64,000 bases of DNA from NCBI RefSeq assembly GCF_037975245.1, contig NC_092576.1, positions 15,439,611 to 15,503,610 on the forward strand. The letters run 5' to 3'. Of this stretch, positions 22,001-33,200 are shown one piece after another (the stretch's first letter is position 1; every line of letters begins with the position of its first letter). Both the position numbers and the translations under genes were made by a program. Source of the stretch: Apostichopus japonicus (Eukaryota; Echinodermata; Holothuroidea; Aspidochirotida; Stichopodidae). The notes under the pieces were generated by a model. It saw nothing but the letters and a program-made list of their open reading frames with translations, made no database searches and was not told the DNA's origin.

Positions 22001-24343
22001 TAAATATAAACTTTTAGATATATTTTTGGAATTGTGAATCACAAGTGGGAGACCAGAGTTCGAAACACACCTCCATTGTTACAATGCTCAATAATTTTGA
22101 TCGGGGAGGAGAGGAGGGGCGGGAGGAGGGTGGGGGCTGTAAGACACCCGCCACAGGGGCCTGCACAGGATTTAAATAATTCCCACCGACAGGGTAATGA
22201 CTAAAATTTTGGGGTAGGGCCAGAAGCGAAGAGAAGGGAGGGGAAATTCACTATGCTGATTCCTCTGCAGGGGGAATTGAGGTCCTCCCCCAGAAAAACA
22301 ATGGGGCCAAATGGTGCATTCCGTGGAACATTTAGACCATAACTTATGTCTACATAAGCTGAAGGTTTCGTTACTAGATACTTTGTGCTTGGTTGAATAA
22401 AGATAGAAAGACGGGGAGGGGGTGGGGGAGGGGAGGCCACTCGTAATAGTGGTTCAATTCTTCCCCGGTTGAATGCAAACATTCTGCGACGGAACAAGTT
22501 TCCACACACTGACGATCGGAGGCGGGGAGAGGGGCAGTGTCACCCGGAGGCGATTTTTTCCCCCCCAAACAGGTGCAAATCTGTTTGGGCAAAAAAAATC
22601 GCAACCCGGAGCCCCTTCGCGCACACCACTGGCCAACCACGAACGGTCTCTGACCCACACAGTGACAACTTTTCTCTCATTCGAATAACTCTGGAAACCA
22701 TCATAACGGTATCATGCTAGTTCTAAGTTTAGATAGTCTATACTGATGATATACCAGCGTAGAAACTTGAGAGAACTATACCACATGTATCAAATACACG
22801 AACATATCTCGTCGTGTTCTAAAAATAATCTTGGGACTTCCCCAACTGAAGGTATATCTAAGCTATAAATAGGCGCGTGTGTGTACGCGCCACGTAGAAT
22901 TAGCACTATATCGACCGATGTTGTCAGATATTGCGGAATAACTGAATATATCAGTACACATATATTTTCGTTGTTACTGTTTGCGATATTTTGCAGAGGA
23001 TCATCAAGGACTAACAAGGGATAGTGTTTGACCATAATTTTGGTCTTATCCTTTATCATACAGAATAGATGTGTTTGTATATAAAGGTGTGTTAAGGAAG
23101 GAAAGCCATATTACTTTCTTCGGTTCACGGTACTTTATTCGTTAATGAATGAAGCCGCGCTGTGCTTCGGACATATTATTTAGACACTGATGTGGAACGG
23201 TTACCCACGGTGAATGCATTCTAACACTGCTATCACCTGCATGTATAATGAAGCTCTTATGGGTCTATATATACCAGTAACACATCCAATCCCTTCTGGT
23301 ATAGTAGGCCTAGAAGCCTATAGTCTTGCACGGATGCTCGAGAAAGAAAAGGGGGTAAGTTTATCTAACTGACTGGACACCAACTTAGGTTTTATTTAAC
23401 TTAAGCTGCGACCCATTTTTCTTTGCTTTGCCGGTGTATTTTGCGTTGGACTAGTTTAATCCTAATATTTATGAAGCCATGTACGTAGGCATAAATTTAA
23501 TGATACCGCCATCAATCAATGATAATATATATTTAAGATGTTTCTATGTACTGTAGGCCTACCGGTTATAATCAATACCACTGGCTTATGCGTTTCTTAT
23601 TGGCGGAAGTTTAAAGGGTGTGAAGACTCACGCAAAGAGAAACGTCTAATGCCGGTAATCTGACCTAGTTTCGAATGAGGTGTAACAGAAGTGTTAGACA
23701 CCACCATCGATCCCAGAAAATACATGTCACACAAAGCTTGTTACCGTCGGTAATTAGACACTAGTGTACAGTCAATACACATTGCTACTGTCAATACCCA
23801 CAACACAGTGTGCATAGCAGCGATGGACATCTCAGGTCCAGATAAAAGATAACAATGTATCACGTTTCATTACTGTCTGCATTTTGTAGCGACAAGAAGA
23901 AAACTTCACTTGCAAGCAACGGATAGTTAACTTTGTCAGAAGGCGGCACGCGGTTTAGGGCGAATCTTCAATGTCTTTAATATGAGAAACTCATTGTAGG
24001 CCTACCTTTGATTTGCTGTTCGATAACGACATAATTGCGCCAGTGATCGATGTGCACGCAATGTCAAAGGTTTCGGGATGGACTGAATATCTTCTGCCGC
24101 CTCTCACTATACGCATACATAGGCCTATTACGATTAGGAGAAGCATGAACTGTACAAAACTCTTTCGAATAGAATTTCCGCACCATATCAGAGTTCCAAC
24201 CCAGAGATTTAAGATAGAAACGCTTCCATTTCACAAGCCTTCGATTCACAGTTGTAGGCCTACCCTAGGACAACATCTACAGTTCAGACATGTTGGGTTA
24301 ACTACTGTATTTTTCTCTCTTTCTTTCTTTACATCCTGCAGTT
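22001..24343. other. Upstream region of the TRIM gene, no other gene seen
   Basis: 22100-22650 is G-rich/C-rich low complexity. 23300-24262 holds five copies of the palindrome taggccta. The segment ending at 24343 has a long pyrimidine tract and ctgcag acceptor, consistent with a 5'-UTR intron of the TRIM gene. No first exon could be fixed. Confidence 0.45.
24315..24343 (+). promoter_or_regulatory. Probable 5'-UTR splice acceptor of the TRIM gene
   Basis: A long T/C tract ends in ctgcag 39 bases before the chosen ATG. This arrangement suggests a 5'-UTR intron upstream of a single coding exon. Confidence 0.55.
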
Positions 24344-24382
24344 ACTGTGTTTTTCTTGTCTGGTAGTGAACTCCAATTCAAA

Positions 24383-25525
24383 ATGGCAAGCTCGTCTGCC
24401 TGGACAGCCATCAACGAAGACTACTTCGAATGTCCTATTTGCTTAGACACTTTCAGTGAACCGAAAGTACTACCGTGTCTTCATCGGTTCTGTTACGACT
24501 GTTTGGATGGAGTTATGAAAGGTAGTAAGAGGACTTTTAACTGCCCTATGTGTAAGCATGTCTGTCAAATACCACGCGACGGTGTCGATGGTTTTAAAAC
24601 TGATTTTCACTTGGTGGGAATGCAGTCGTTTATTCAACAGCAGATACCATGTGAAGATTCTTCAATGTGTGAACTATTGGACCAGTTCCACGAGAAAATA
24701 CAAGCCCAATGTCATGAGCACGTTGAGAGTCTATCTGAAACTTGCTGTAGAACGTGTGGTAACATACCTGTCTGCAAGACATGTGTTACAACTGGTATTC
24801 ACACGGACCATGAACTGATTGATATCATTGAAATACTGTGTCTACAGAGAGAGAAACTACGATACAAGCTTAGTGTATTAGAAAAGCGTCCAGCGGATAT
24901 ATGCAAGTTGCGTACAAAGATTGAAGGTGTCTTGGAAGAAGAACGAAAACACAGTACTGTTAATATAAAGAAGAACTTGCAAAGACGGCATGAAGCAGAT
25001 ATCAGCGAGATTGAGAATAGGAAGTCTATAAATTTAAAGGAAAGAATAAAAAAGGATGAAGATGTCGATGCTATGGAGGCAAATGAAATCAGGAAATTGG
25101 AAGCTGAAGAGAAGAGAGAAATACAACTTATAAAATTGAAGTATGTTAAATTAAGAAAGGAAAAACTAACTCCCTTTGAAGAAGAAAGAAAAGAAATCAG
25201 ATTAATTTACAGCCAAAAAGAAGCACTCTTGATGAACATTATCCATAAGCTGGAAGAGGAACTACAGAGAAAGCAAGACGCCATCGATTTACGAGCAGTC
25301 GAAAATGGCGAAGAGCTTAACCGAGTCTCGAACCATCTTTTCGGTTACATCAATAAACTTGAAGACATGATGGAAACCGGGAATAGTTTGTTCGGATCAA
25401 ATAATGCTTGGGAAGAAGCAAGATCTCTCCGAGATAAGGATAGCAGCTGTGACAAACTTCTCAGAGACATAGAGGAGAAAATATCTGAGGCAGAGGCACT
25501 GTGTAAATTTGTAATCAAGGATTAA
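24383..25525 (+). CDS. TRIM-type RING/B-box/coiled-coil protein, single coding exon
   Basis: TRIM proteins are mostly cytoplasmic E3 ubiquitin ligases, many in innate immunity. 380 codons. RING C3HC4 complete: C17, C20, C32, H34, C37, C40, C54, C57. B-box 2 follows: C110, H113, C122, C125, C131, C134, H140, H143. From about residue 150 to 375 the chain is Lys/Glu-rich and helical, a coiled coil. No NHL, SPRY or filamin domain follows before the stop, so it is a short TRIM. Start at 24383 (aaaATGg) rather than the in-frame 24347 codon: 24344 directly follows a strong acceptor (tttctttacatcctgcag), so 24344-24382 reads as 5' UTR. AATAAA at 25600. Orthology to a named TRIM is not claimed. Confidence 0.9.
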   Translation: MASSSAWTAINEDYFECPICLDTFSEPKVLPCLHRFCYDCLDGVMKGSKRTFNCPMCKHVCQIPRDGVDGFKTDFHLVGMQSFIQQQIPCEDSSMCELLDQFHEKIQAQCHEHVESLSETCCRTCGNIPVCKTCVTTGIHTDHELIDIIEILCLQREKLRYKLSVLEKRPADICKLRTKIEGVLEEERKHSTVNIKKNLQRRHEADISEIENRKSINLKERIKKDEDVDAMEANEIRKLEAEEKREIQLIKLKYVKLRKEKLTPFEEERKEIRLIYSQKEALLMNIIHKLEEELQRKQDAIDLRAVENGEELNRVSNHLFGYINKLEDMMETGNSLFGSNNAWEEARSLRDKDSSCDKLLRDIEEKISEAEALCKFVIKD

Positions 25526-25599
25526 GATTTTGTTTTCGGAAACTAATGACTGTGACGTGTTATCACATATCAACAGAATCAATTTGCTTAAAGAAGGAG

Positions 25600-25605
25600 A
25601 ATAAA
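25600..25605 (+). promoter_or_regulatory. Poly(A) signal of the TRIM gene
   Basis: AATAAA 75 bases after the stop codon. Confidence 0.6.
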
Positions 25606-26426
25606 ATCCAATGAGAAAAGCATGTTGATAGTTAAAACAAGAAAAAAAATTAGTGTCTTTATGCTTAATGACTGGTGATGGAATTGAAACATCCAACACT
25701 TTGCGACTGAAATCTCACTTTATTATATATCATGTAAAAACAAAAATTCTTTGACTTTGTATTATAATGAAGTTTGGAAAAGCGTTTCACTATGTCATCA
25801 GGGTAACATCATAAATTGTTTATCAAAGGGGACGAGGGGTGGAGAGGGGTGTGTCTTTATGGCCCGTTGTATGAAACTAAACATGAAACTGTTGATTCTT
25901 TATATTCAACTTTTATTTGAACCACCTCTTTACAGGGCTTTACCAAAGACATTTTTCTTTATGTGCTCATAGGGTCTATTAAGAGCTACACTCGGAACAG
26001 AGAAGCAACCATCATAGTAATGATATATATAGTGTTATCGATGAAAACTCTTCAAATAGACTTTTCCCCCATATTAACGTTCACGGCGCACAGTTTCTAT
26101 ACGGCACTTTTCAAATTCAGTCACTCATATCATGTAACCCTCAGACGAAGCGAGGGTGATATTTCTATAGGGGACAATGTATAGTGCTGCAGCGAGGGGT
26201 GTGGGGGGGGGGGTAGGGGAGTGTCGGTTGGGTGGGGGAGGGCATTAAGGAGGAAGTCTAAGCACCAGTTAGCGAAAGGGGGAGTCTGGAGGGGGGGGGG
26301 GCTGCATCATTTTCAGATTCATGTTCTTTCTTAGTAATTGTCCAGCTCAATTATATGTTGAAAAGAGTAACCGACTATAATATTTCTGTCCAATATATAT
26401 TTCCCTCTTGTATTTGTTAAGCAACA
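25606..26426. other. Intergenic, no gene seen
   Basis: AT-rich, then G-rich runs at 26190-26301. Nothing assignable. Confidence 0.5.
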
Positions 26427-26518
26427 TTTGGAATGGGGTGAGTGGGACTGGTGATGGGAGATGATCATTTACAAGTGTTTTTACGTTATATAAATATCCC
26501 TCATTCAAAGTGTTTTGA
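26427..26518 (+). repeat. 92-bp dispersed repeat, copy 1
   Basis: Closely matches 31612-31709: gactggtgatgggagatgat, catttacaagtgtttttacg, attcaaagtgttttga. No terminal structure seen, so the type is unknown. Confidence 0.75.
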
Positions 26519-26879
26519 AACAAATCATGCAAGACCCAACATACCCTTTATTTGAACACTACATTTACAACCGCTCTGGACTGCGTTTATGCCCACCACG
26601 TAGCCTACATTTAGGGCCCGCTACAGATACTCATTTGTGCCTAACTCTAAGATAAGTTTCTCATTTGTAGGACTTGCTGTATATTTGTTGTATTACTGCA
26701 TATGTATCACAGTCTATTGATACTTATACTATTACTTTTCTTTTTTTCTTTCTGTTTTCGTTTACTACCTGTGTAAGCCGAATTTCCGATTGTGGACAAT
26801 AAATTCATATTCAATTCAATATGCCGCTCCCTTATCAACACAATAATTGATTGGAATAGTCAGAGGAACAGCGATAAGG

Positions 26880-27236
26880 CAACAACTGGGGGGGGGGGGG
26901 GGCTGAAGACTGATGGCCGGCCTGGGGGATTGGTCTAAGGAGAGGGGTGTCCCCCTCCCGTTTGGAATTGTTTTGCATTTCCAGGTGGCCGCAGATGCAA
27001 TTTGGTGCAATACTAGCACATTTCAACACCCACTCCATTTTGTAAATAATTTTACATTTTCACCTGGCCTTAGATGCAATTTGGAGCTCCAAATGAGATT
27101 TTTTTCTCATTTGGAAATGAAAAAGGGTTTTCTGACTTGCTAAGCGGGGGAGGGGCGGAATGATACTTCCGCCCCCACATTTTTCACTGGGGGGGGGGGG
27201 GGCTGGCGCCTCCAGTCCCCGCGGTTCCTACGCCCT
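26880..27236. mobile_element. Possible non-autonomous DNA element with poly-G ends
   Basis: Bounded by G runs (26889, 27188) and ending ccccgcggttcctacgccc. Two internal copies of agatgcaatttgg (26992, 27072). Terminal repeats could not be matched. A related ggtctaagaggag word lies near 63720. Confidence 0.35.
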
Positions 27237-28012
27237 TGAGGCAACATATTAAACCATTGAGATGGCTGTATGAAAGTAATCCTATATTGATGTAAATAGA
27301 AGACTGTCCATCGAGCTCCGATCTCTTCAAATAAATACATTTATTTGAGGGAATCGACCGTGAGCTGGGTGGGCTACGCGATAACAAAAATGATTAAAAA
27401 CAAATTTCCAGCATTGACCTGGAATGGCACGCAACAAATAGGCCTACATTCACAATTTGCCATTTTCAAATTTATTAGTATGTGTGCTTATTATGTCACT
27501 TCCCAACGATGTTTATTTCCAAAAACAATATCGACATATGTAAATTACTTTTAGCTCACCATACCACAAATAACATCATTTACAACTATTGACCGGATTG
27601 AGGCTGGTTAGGCTCAACAATGATACTGATAGTAGGCATAGAGAGCGTTACATCGGTCTGGCATTTAACAAAAACGCTTATAGAGATATCCGTAACATGC
27701 CTATAATACGCAATATAGAATTGGCGTACGTTATCTATCTGGTTCCGTCTTTCCATATTTAGAAACTCGCTTTACTACACAGGTGTGGAGCGATTTCAAA
27801 ACCCAAACAAACTGCCATGAATTCATTGCATCATATGGTAATTCCCCTATTGCCTCACGCACAAATCAAAGTCCAAATGCATAAAGAAGATGGCGCTATT
27901 CTGTAATCACTTTCAGAGCCGTATATATATATCTACGGCTCTGATCACTGTATAAGTATGTTTACCGTTTATTTATTCAATTTTCCGTATCATGATTATG
28001 CATATATTCGTA
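27237..28012. other. Intergenic, no gene seen; short perfect hairpin
   Basis: 27914-27923 (cagagccgta) and 27934-27943 are a perfect 10-bp inverted repeat around a TA-rich loop. Otherwise unremarkable. Confidence 0.6.
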
Positions 28013-28020
28013 GCTAAGAG

Positions 28021-28878
28021 CAGGGTTCGCAGGTTTCTTCCGGGGGTGGAAAAAAACCGCGGAATAAACCGCGGTTTTTTCCACTCGGAAGAAATAGGTT
28101 TCTTCCAGTTTCTTCCGGACAAAATGGAAGAAACTCATTTTTGGGGGAAAAACTGTCGATAAAGTTTCATAACAACCTGCAATGATTTCTAACTATGTAA
28201 TAAATGGACAAGAGGCACTATAGTGTCATCTAGGTAGTCTATATCTAGGTTTGGAGCACATGACCTGCTTCCAACATATACTGTACACAATATAGTACTA
28301 GGCTACTAGCATCGGACAATTCAGCTGTGTTTAATTGTGGATGTTTGTTCTTTTTGCTGTTGGGATGACAAGTCCTCCTATTAACTACAAGTTGTAATTT
28401 ACGGAGTTGCAGAAATTAAATTGTTGCCTAAATCTAACAGATATTTTCTTGGTGTTCATTGTAATAAATCCTCAGTGCATGGGCCAATCCAGGTTAATCA
28501 TTCATACAGTACAGTATGGCCAGTTATGCAATTCTGGTTGATGGGGGGATCGCGAGATGATAAGTAGTCCTTCAATATTGTTATTTATAAGCAAACATCT
28601 TTTGGTGTAGAAAAACAACCCAAAATTATAATCAAAACATAAAAAATATCATATTTTGATGGTTTCAATGGTATGCATTTCCGTCAGATGGTGGTAAGCT
28701 ACTTGTCTCTTTATCATGTATGTGGGCTGTGCTGCCTATGCCAATTTTCACAGTTTCTTCCGGTTTCTTCCAGTTTCTTCCGGAAGAAACTGGAAGAAAC
28801 CTGGAAGAAACAGGTTTCTTCCAGTTTCTTCCACGTCCCCGGAAGAAATAGGTTTCTTCCGGAAGAAACCGAACCCTG
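28021..28878. mobile_element. Complete hAT-like non-autonomous transposon (858 bp)
   Basis: The 8-bp sequence gctaagag is duplicated exactly on both sides (28013-28020 and 28879-28886). The ends read cagggttcg... and ...cgaaccctg, a CAGGG-type inverted repeat. Subterminal clusters of ggtttcttcc/ggaagaaacc in both orientations (28032-28130 and 28750-28870) look like transposase binding sites. An inner palindrome aaccgcggaataaaccgcggtt lies at about 28056. No transposase frame, so it would depend on a partner element. Confidence 0.88.
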
Positions 28879-29316
28879 GCTAAGAGAATCCCATAGGGTT
28901 CGTCACACGTAAAGAAACATCTGCATTATACCTGTTGGTAAATAATCTTTCCCGGATCTTTGAAGACTTAATCGTCCCAAGTTTCGCATCCGTTTGTTCT
29001 TCTATTAAAACTCCTCACATATGCGTAGCGATATGCGATCCATTGAAACAGGGCCCAAATACAGGTGGCCCAAGTATTGGCCATTTCTGACTTAATTGAG
29101 ATGAAAGCTCAACTCTGGCAGACAATTAAGAAATGAAGATTAGGGTGAAGATGTTACTCTTGACCCGGAGTCGATGCCAGGTCTGGGAGCCTCCCGGATG
29201 AATTAAGTCACGCGAAGCTTTTTTTCGTGTGGGTGTGTTTGCGTCGGGTCAAATTTGCGTGCATTCATTAATTCTGTGTCGTTATCCTTACATGCAGTGT
29301 TAGTGAGTGTTATTAT

Positions 29317-29346
29317 GGTTATGAGTGCAATAGTGCACTCATAACC
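29317..29346. repeat. Perfect 13-bp hairpin at repeat boundary
   Basis: ggttatgagtgca (29317-29329) and its complement (29334-29346) with a 4-base loop, directly abutting the dispersed repeat that starts at 29346. Confidence 0.8.
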
Positions 29347-29656
29347 GCAGCCGAGTTGAATGGAACAAATTACATCTTTCAACGAATGAAATATTTGCAC
29401 TATTGAACAAATGGAAACCATTCATTATTTTTTTATACAACACCTTCAAATTTGGATATAATTGAATGTAAAATGCACTCATGCAACAGATTGTTTTGAA
29501 CAGACAGGTTTGTCTGCTCTCTTACCATTGAAAAAAAGTGCTATCAAAAAAAGTAAAACACATGGTTCTATTTCATAGAGTGCAATAGAGCGGATTTTGC
29601 ACGCAATCGACGAGCAATTGACCAATCAAATGGCCGGAATATAATTAGGTGCTGTA
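29346..29656. mobile_element. Dispersed repeat copy 2 (hairpin-ended MITE-like)
   Basis: Close match to 18-330: cgcagccgagttgaatgg at the left and aatataattaggtg at the right. Ends about 350 bases before the HSDL1 start codon. Confidence 0.75.
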
Positions 29657-30000
29657 TCCCTACACACTCTTCTGTGGGACTGGACAGCCCTAAATTGTTC
29701 GATCGTAGGCCGACTTGTATAAGCCTGGGGTCACTGGTTGGAATTGTCTAGCCAAAAATTCATTTTCTCTTTTCACGCTTTAAAATGATAATAATTTTTA
29801 TCGGAATATGACACGAAGGACACTACTAAATGCATTGGTACTTATAGCAGTTTGGAGCGAATAAAGAAACCATTTAACCACAGACAAGCGTAACTATTGC
29901 ACGGGACATTGTTACAGAAATACCGAATTTACATCGTTGAACTTTTATTGCGAATTGAATGCTGTGTTGAATTGACAACTATCTCCTGTTAGGACTCAAA
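29657..30000. promoter_or_regulatory. HSDL1 5' flank
   Basis: Non-coding upstream sequence of the ATG at 30001. A SINE-like gaggtcactgg remnant lies near 29730. No TATA box could be supported. Confidence 0.35.
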
Positions 30001-30208
30001 ATGGCAGCCGCCGTGGACAGCTTCAATCTTATTTTCAATCAAATTTCGAGGTCTTTTCACATTTATCAGGAAGGACTCGCCTTGCTGGGAGCTTACCTTG
30101 TCGTAAAGAGAACGATTGCACTCGTTAGTGCCGCTGAAGAAGGATTCAGGGTGCATTTGTTCCCACGGAGAAGGCGAAATTTGGTTCAGGAATACGGACA
30201 ATGGGCAG
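30001..30208 (+). CDS. HSDL1: HSDL1 exon 1
   Basis: ATG to ...LVQEYGQWA; donor gttaat, phase 1. N-terminal hydrophobic segment [11 protein letters not shown], then a basic patch PRRRR. The preceding bases contain no in-frame upstream ATG that fits the family. Confidence 0.92.
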
Positions 30209-33200
30209 GTTAATAACGTTTACCCTAACTTGTCTAAGCCCTTGCGTACGCTATTGTAATGAAGGCCTAGGCCTAAGCCCAGGGGCCATCATTCACAGAA
30301 AGTTACAGTGGGCCTAGACCTAACTAAGGCTATGTTTAGATCAGTAGACAGACACGCAGGCCTATTCAAACGTTAAATTTCACTTTTTTTTTCAGGTTGG
30401 TTGTATCAGGAACAGAATATCAGGTCTACAGTAGGCCTAGCTGTATTCCTCAGCTATAGTCGTAGCTGTTCTTAACTCTTTTTCTCTCTTCATAATCATA
30501 CTCATAGATTAATTAGGCTTAGCTTGGTCAACCATTCGGTTCCTGGCATTTACTTAGCCATGCCTATGCCTACAAACCTTGGCTAAATTAACTTTCATAG
30601 ACCATGTAATGGCATCAAGCAAATATTGTTAACTAATAGCCTAGTGCTAGGCCTATTCATTGAATTATATTTGATGTTAAATATTTGTTGTAATTTGGAG
30701 ACCTATGTAATGTTAGGCTGCATTCTGATTTTTTTCAAAGTAATGTAGGTCCTAGACCTAATTGTTGAAAAATATGTTGAATTTCCACCTGGCCACAGAA
30801 ATATTTCACCTGGAACTTTTGTGAATGGTGAAACATTACTGTGAGTTTTTCAGTCTCAGAAGTCGTATCGGCCTAGCCACTGTCCCTGATCCTAGTCAAA
30901 ATATTAGCTCCCATCAGGCAGAGGCGACGTTAAGAAGCTTCGCTGAGTTATGTTTGTGTTGGTATGTAGTTGCCTGAACTGCTACAGTAAGTCACTCTAC
31001 GATATCCCGAAATTTGATTTATAATTGGAGTCATGGCTGTGTAGTAATGTGGTTGTCCATTGGAAAATATTCAAGGTTACAGACTTAATGTTTAGCTGTC
31101 TAATAATAATGTCCTTTACATGCAGAATAAATTATATTATTAATTTAATTTCACTGCTACCGAAGTAATTATCTAATATACAGTACATTGCAATCTGAAT
31201 GCATTTCACTGTAGGCCCTGTCTCATTAAGTTTGTTGTTATTTTATTCAAGTGTACAGTGCATTCAATACAGTTCACATCATGGAATGCACTTTAAAAAT
31301 CACCACTTTGAACATTACATTCAGTGGTACAAGTTTATACGCTCCTCAACATGCACAGTGTGAAGTTGTAATCATAATCAGTAAACCGAAAGCAATTGAA
31401 ATGCATTGAGGGGAAAAGCATAATTTTACAAGACAAGAAATTCTTTCATCAACAGTTGTCACTGGTTCCACGGATGGTATCGGCAAAGCGTACGCTCTGG
31501 AGTTGGCCAGTTACGGACTTAACATTATACTCATCAGCAGGTCAACAGAAAAGTTGGGGAAAGTAGCCAAAGAAATTGGTAAGTCTAGTAATAAATGTGT
31601 TCAGTTTTTCCTTTGGAATGGGGTTGGGGGGGGGGGACTGGTGATGGGAGATGATCATTTACAAGTGTTTTTACGTAATATAAAAATCCCCTTATTCAAA
31701 GTGTTTTGATGTACAACATAATTTTGTACTTAGCCAATGGTACAAGAATTGATGTGAAGATGCTTGAGCAATCTAGGAAAGTTGCTCAGCGGGTAATCAG
31801 TGCTCACTTACCTTCGAACTGAACACAAGCCTATTATGGAAAATCATTGATAGTCCAGACAGTTTCTATGTGCTTAAAACTAGATTCTGATACTGCGAGT
31901 TTTTGTCGTTTTTAAGATGTGATCATGTTCAGTCAGGAAATCAAACTTGTAGCATTCCCCCAACTGGTTGTCCACAGTGTGTCGGAGATCCACAAGGTAC
32001 AATTGTTTAGCGTCAACAGAGTTTTTACCATTGTTAAGTTATATCAGCCTCAGTCCAGTCAGGAAAGCCGATTTGTAGCATTCTCCCGACTGGCAGTTGA
32101 CATTATATTCTGATCCACTACCAAGTCTGCCAGTTTCAGCAGACATTCTAACTAACCAATCACACGGCAAATAGTTGTGCATGTGACCTAAATTTGGTGG
32201 TTCAACTGTTGTTCAGTGTATGGGGTCCGGTTGTTCTTCAAGACAATTGATAACCGTGTCACCGCAGTCAATTGGTGTCGCAACCGATTCCTGGGCGGCA
32301 AACAGCCGTCATAGAGTCTCGGTCTCGTGTGTAGATTCTGTCTGTGCGAAGTCTCTCTGCGGTGGGGACACCATTACAAAACTTAAGATGACTCACTGCT
32401 ATATTTTAATACTGCCATATTTGCAGTGTTCTATTTTTTGGCACCTACTACAGTACCACACTACTTTGGAATGATATCTCACCTTTCTGGAGATATTTAT
32501 TTAAACGATGCCACTTCTGGCTACTACAGCGACATGTTCATTGTGTTGTACTGTGCTGCTTAGTAGACCATGTGTGTGTTGGTTCTGAGGAAGTATATGT
32601 AACCTTCTCGCTTCTCAGCCTTTTGGCTAAGATCATGTGAAGTATCTTTTCCCTTTTGAGGGGAAACCTGATACACACCTGACGATGATCACACAGTCAC
32701 AGTCTTGATGTAAGGGGACTGGGGTTGAGAGCGGATCAGTCAATCGGTTGTTTGGTTTTTAGTACCCAGGTTCTTTCATGGGTGACTTTTCTTAAGAAAT
32801 AAATATATGGCACCGCACTGGCAGGTCTACACTATAGTTGAGGTGCATTTTGCATGTGATGTAATATTAATATATATTTTTGATATAAATAGTGTTGCAT
32901 AAAGATGTAATGACAGTAGATAGACTATATCACGCTATGAACTTTGACCTGCTTCCTATAAAGCTGTACCTGTTGCTTACATTTGCAGAATCTTCCCATG
33001 GAGTGCAGACCCTAATAATAAAGGCAGATTTCGGCCTCGGCCAAGAGATCTACCCATCCATCGCCGACAAACTTGTAGGCAAAGAAGTCGGCATCCTCGG
33101 TAAGCGGTGACATCCACCATAATTCACCATCGATTGTAAACTCCTACAGTCTGTTTTCACATTGCAGCAGTACAGTACAGTAGGTTTGACTCTGGGACAA

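Noticed and set aside
24013-24366. 117-codon frame upstream of the TRIM gene
   Set aside because: It runs through the pyrimidine tract and acceptor of the TRIM 5' region and shows no family resemblance.
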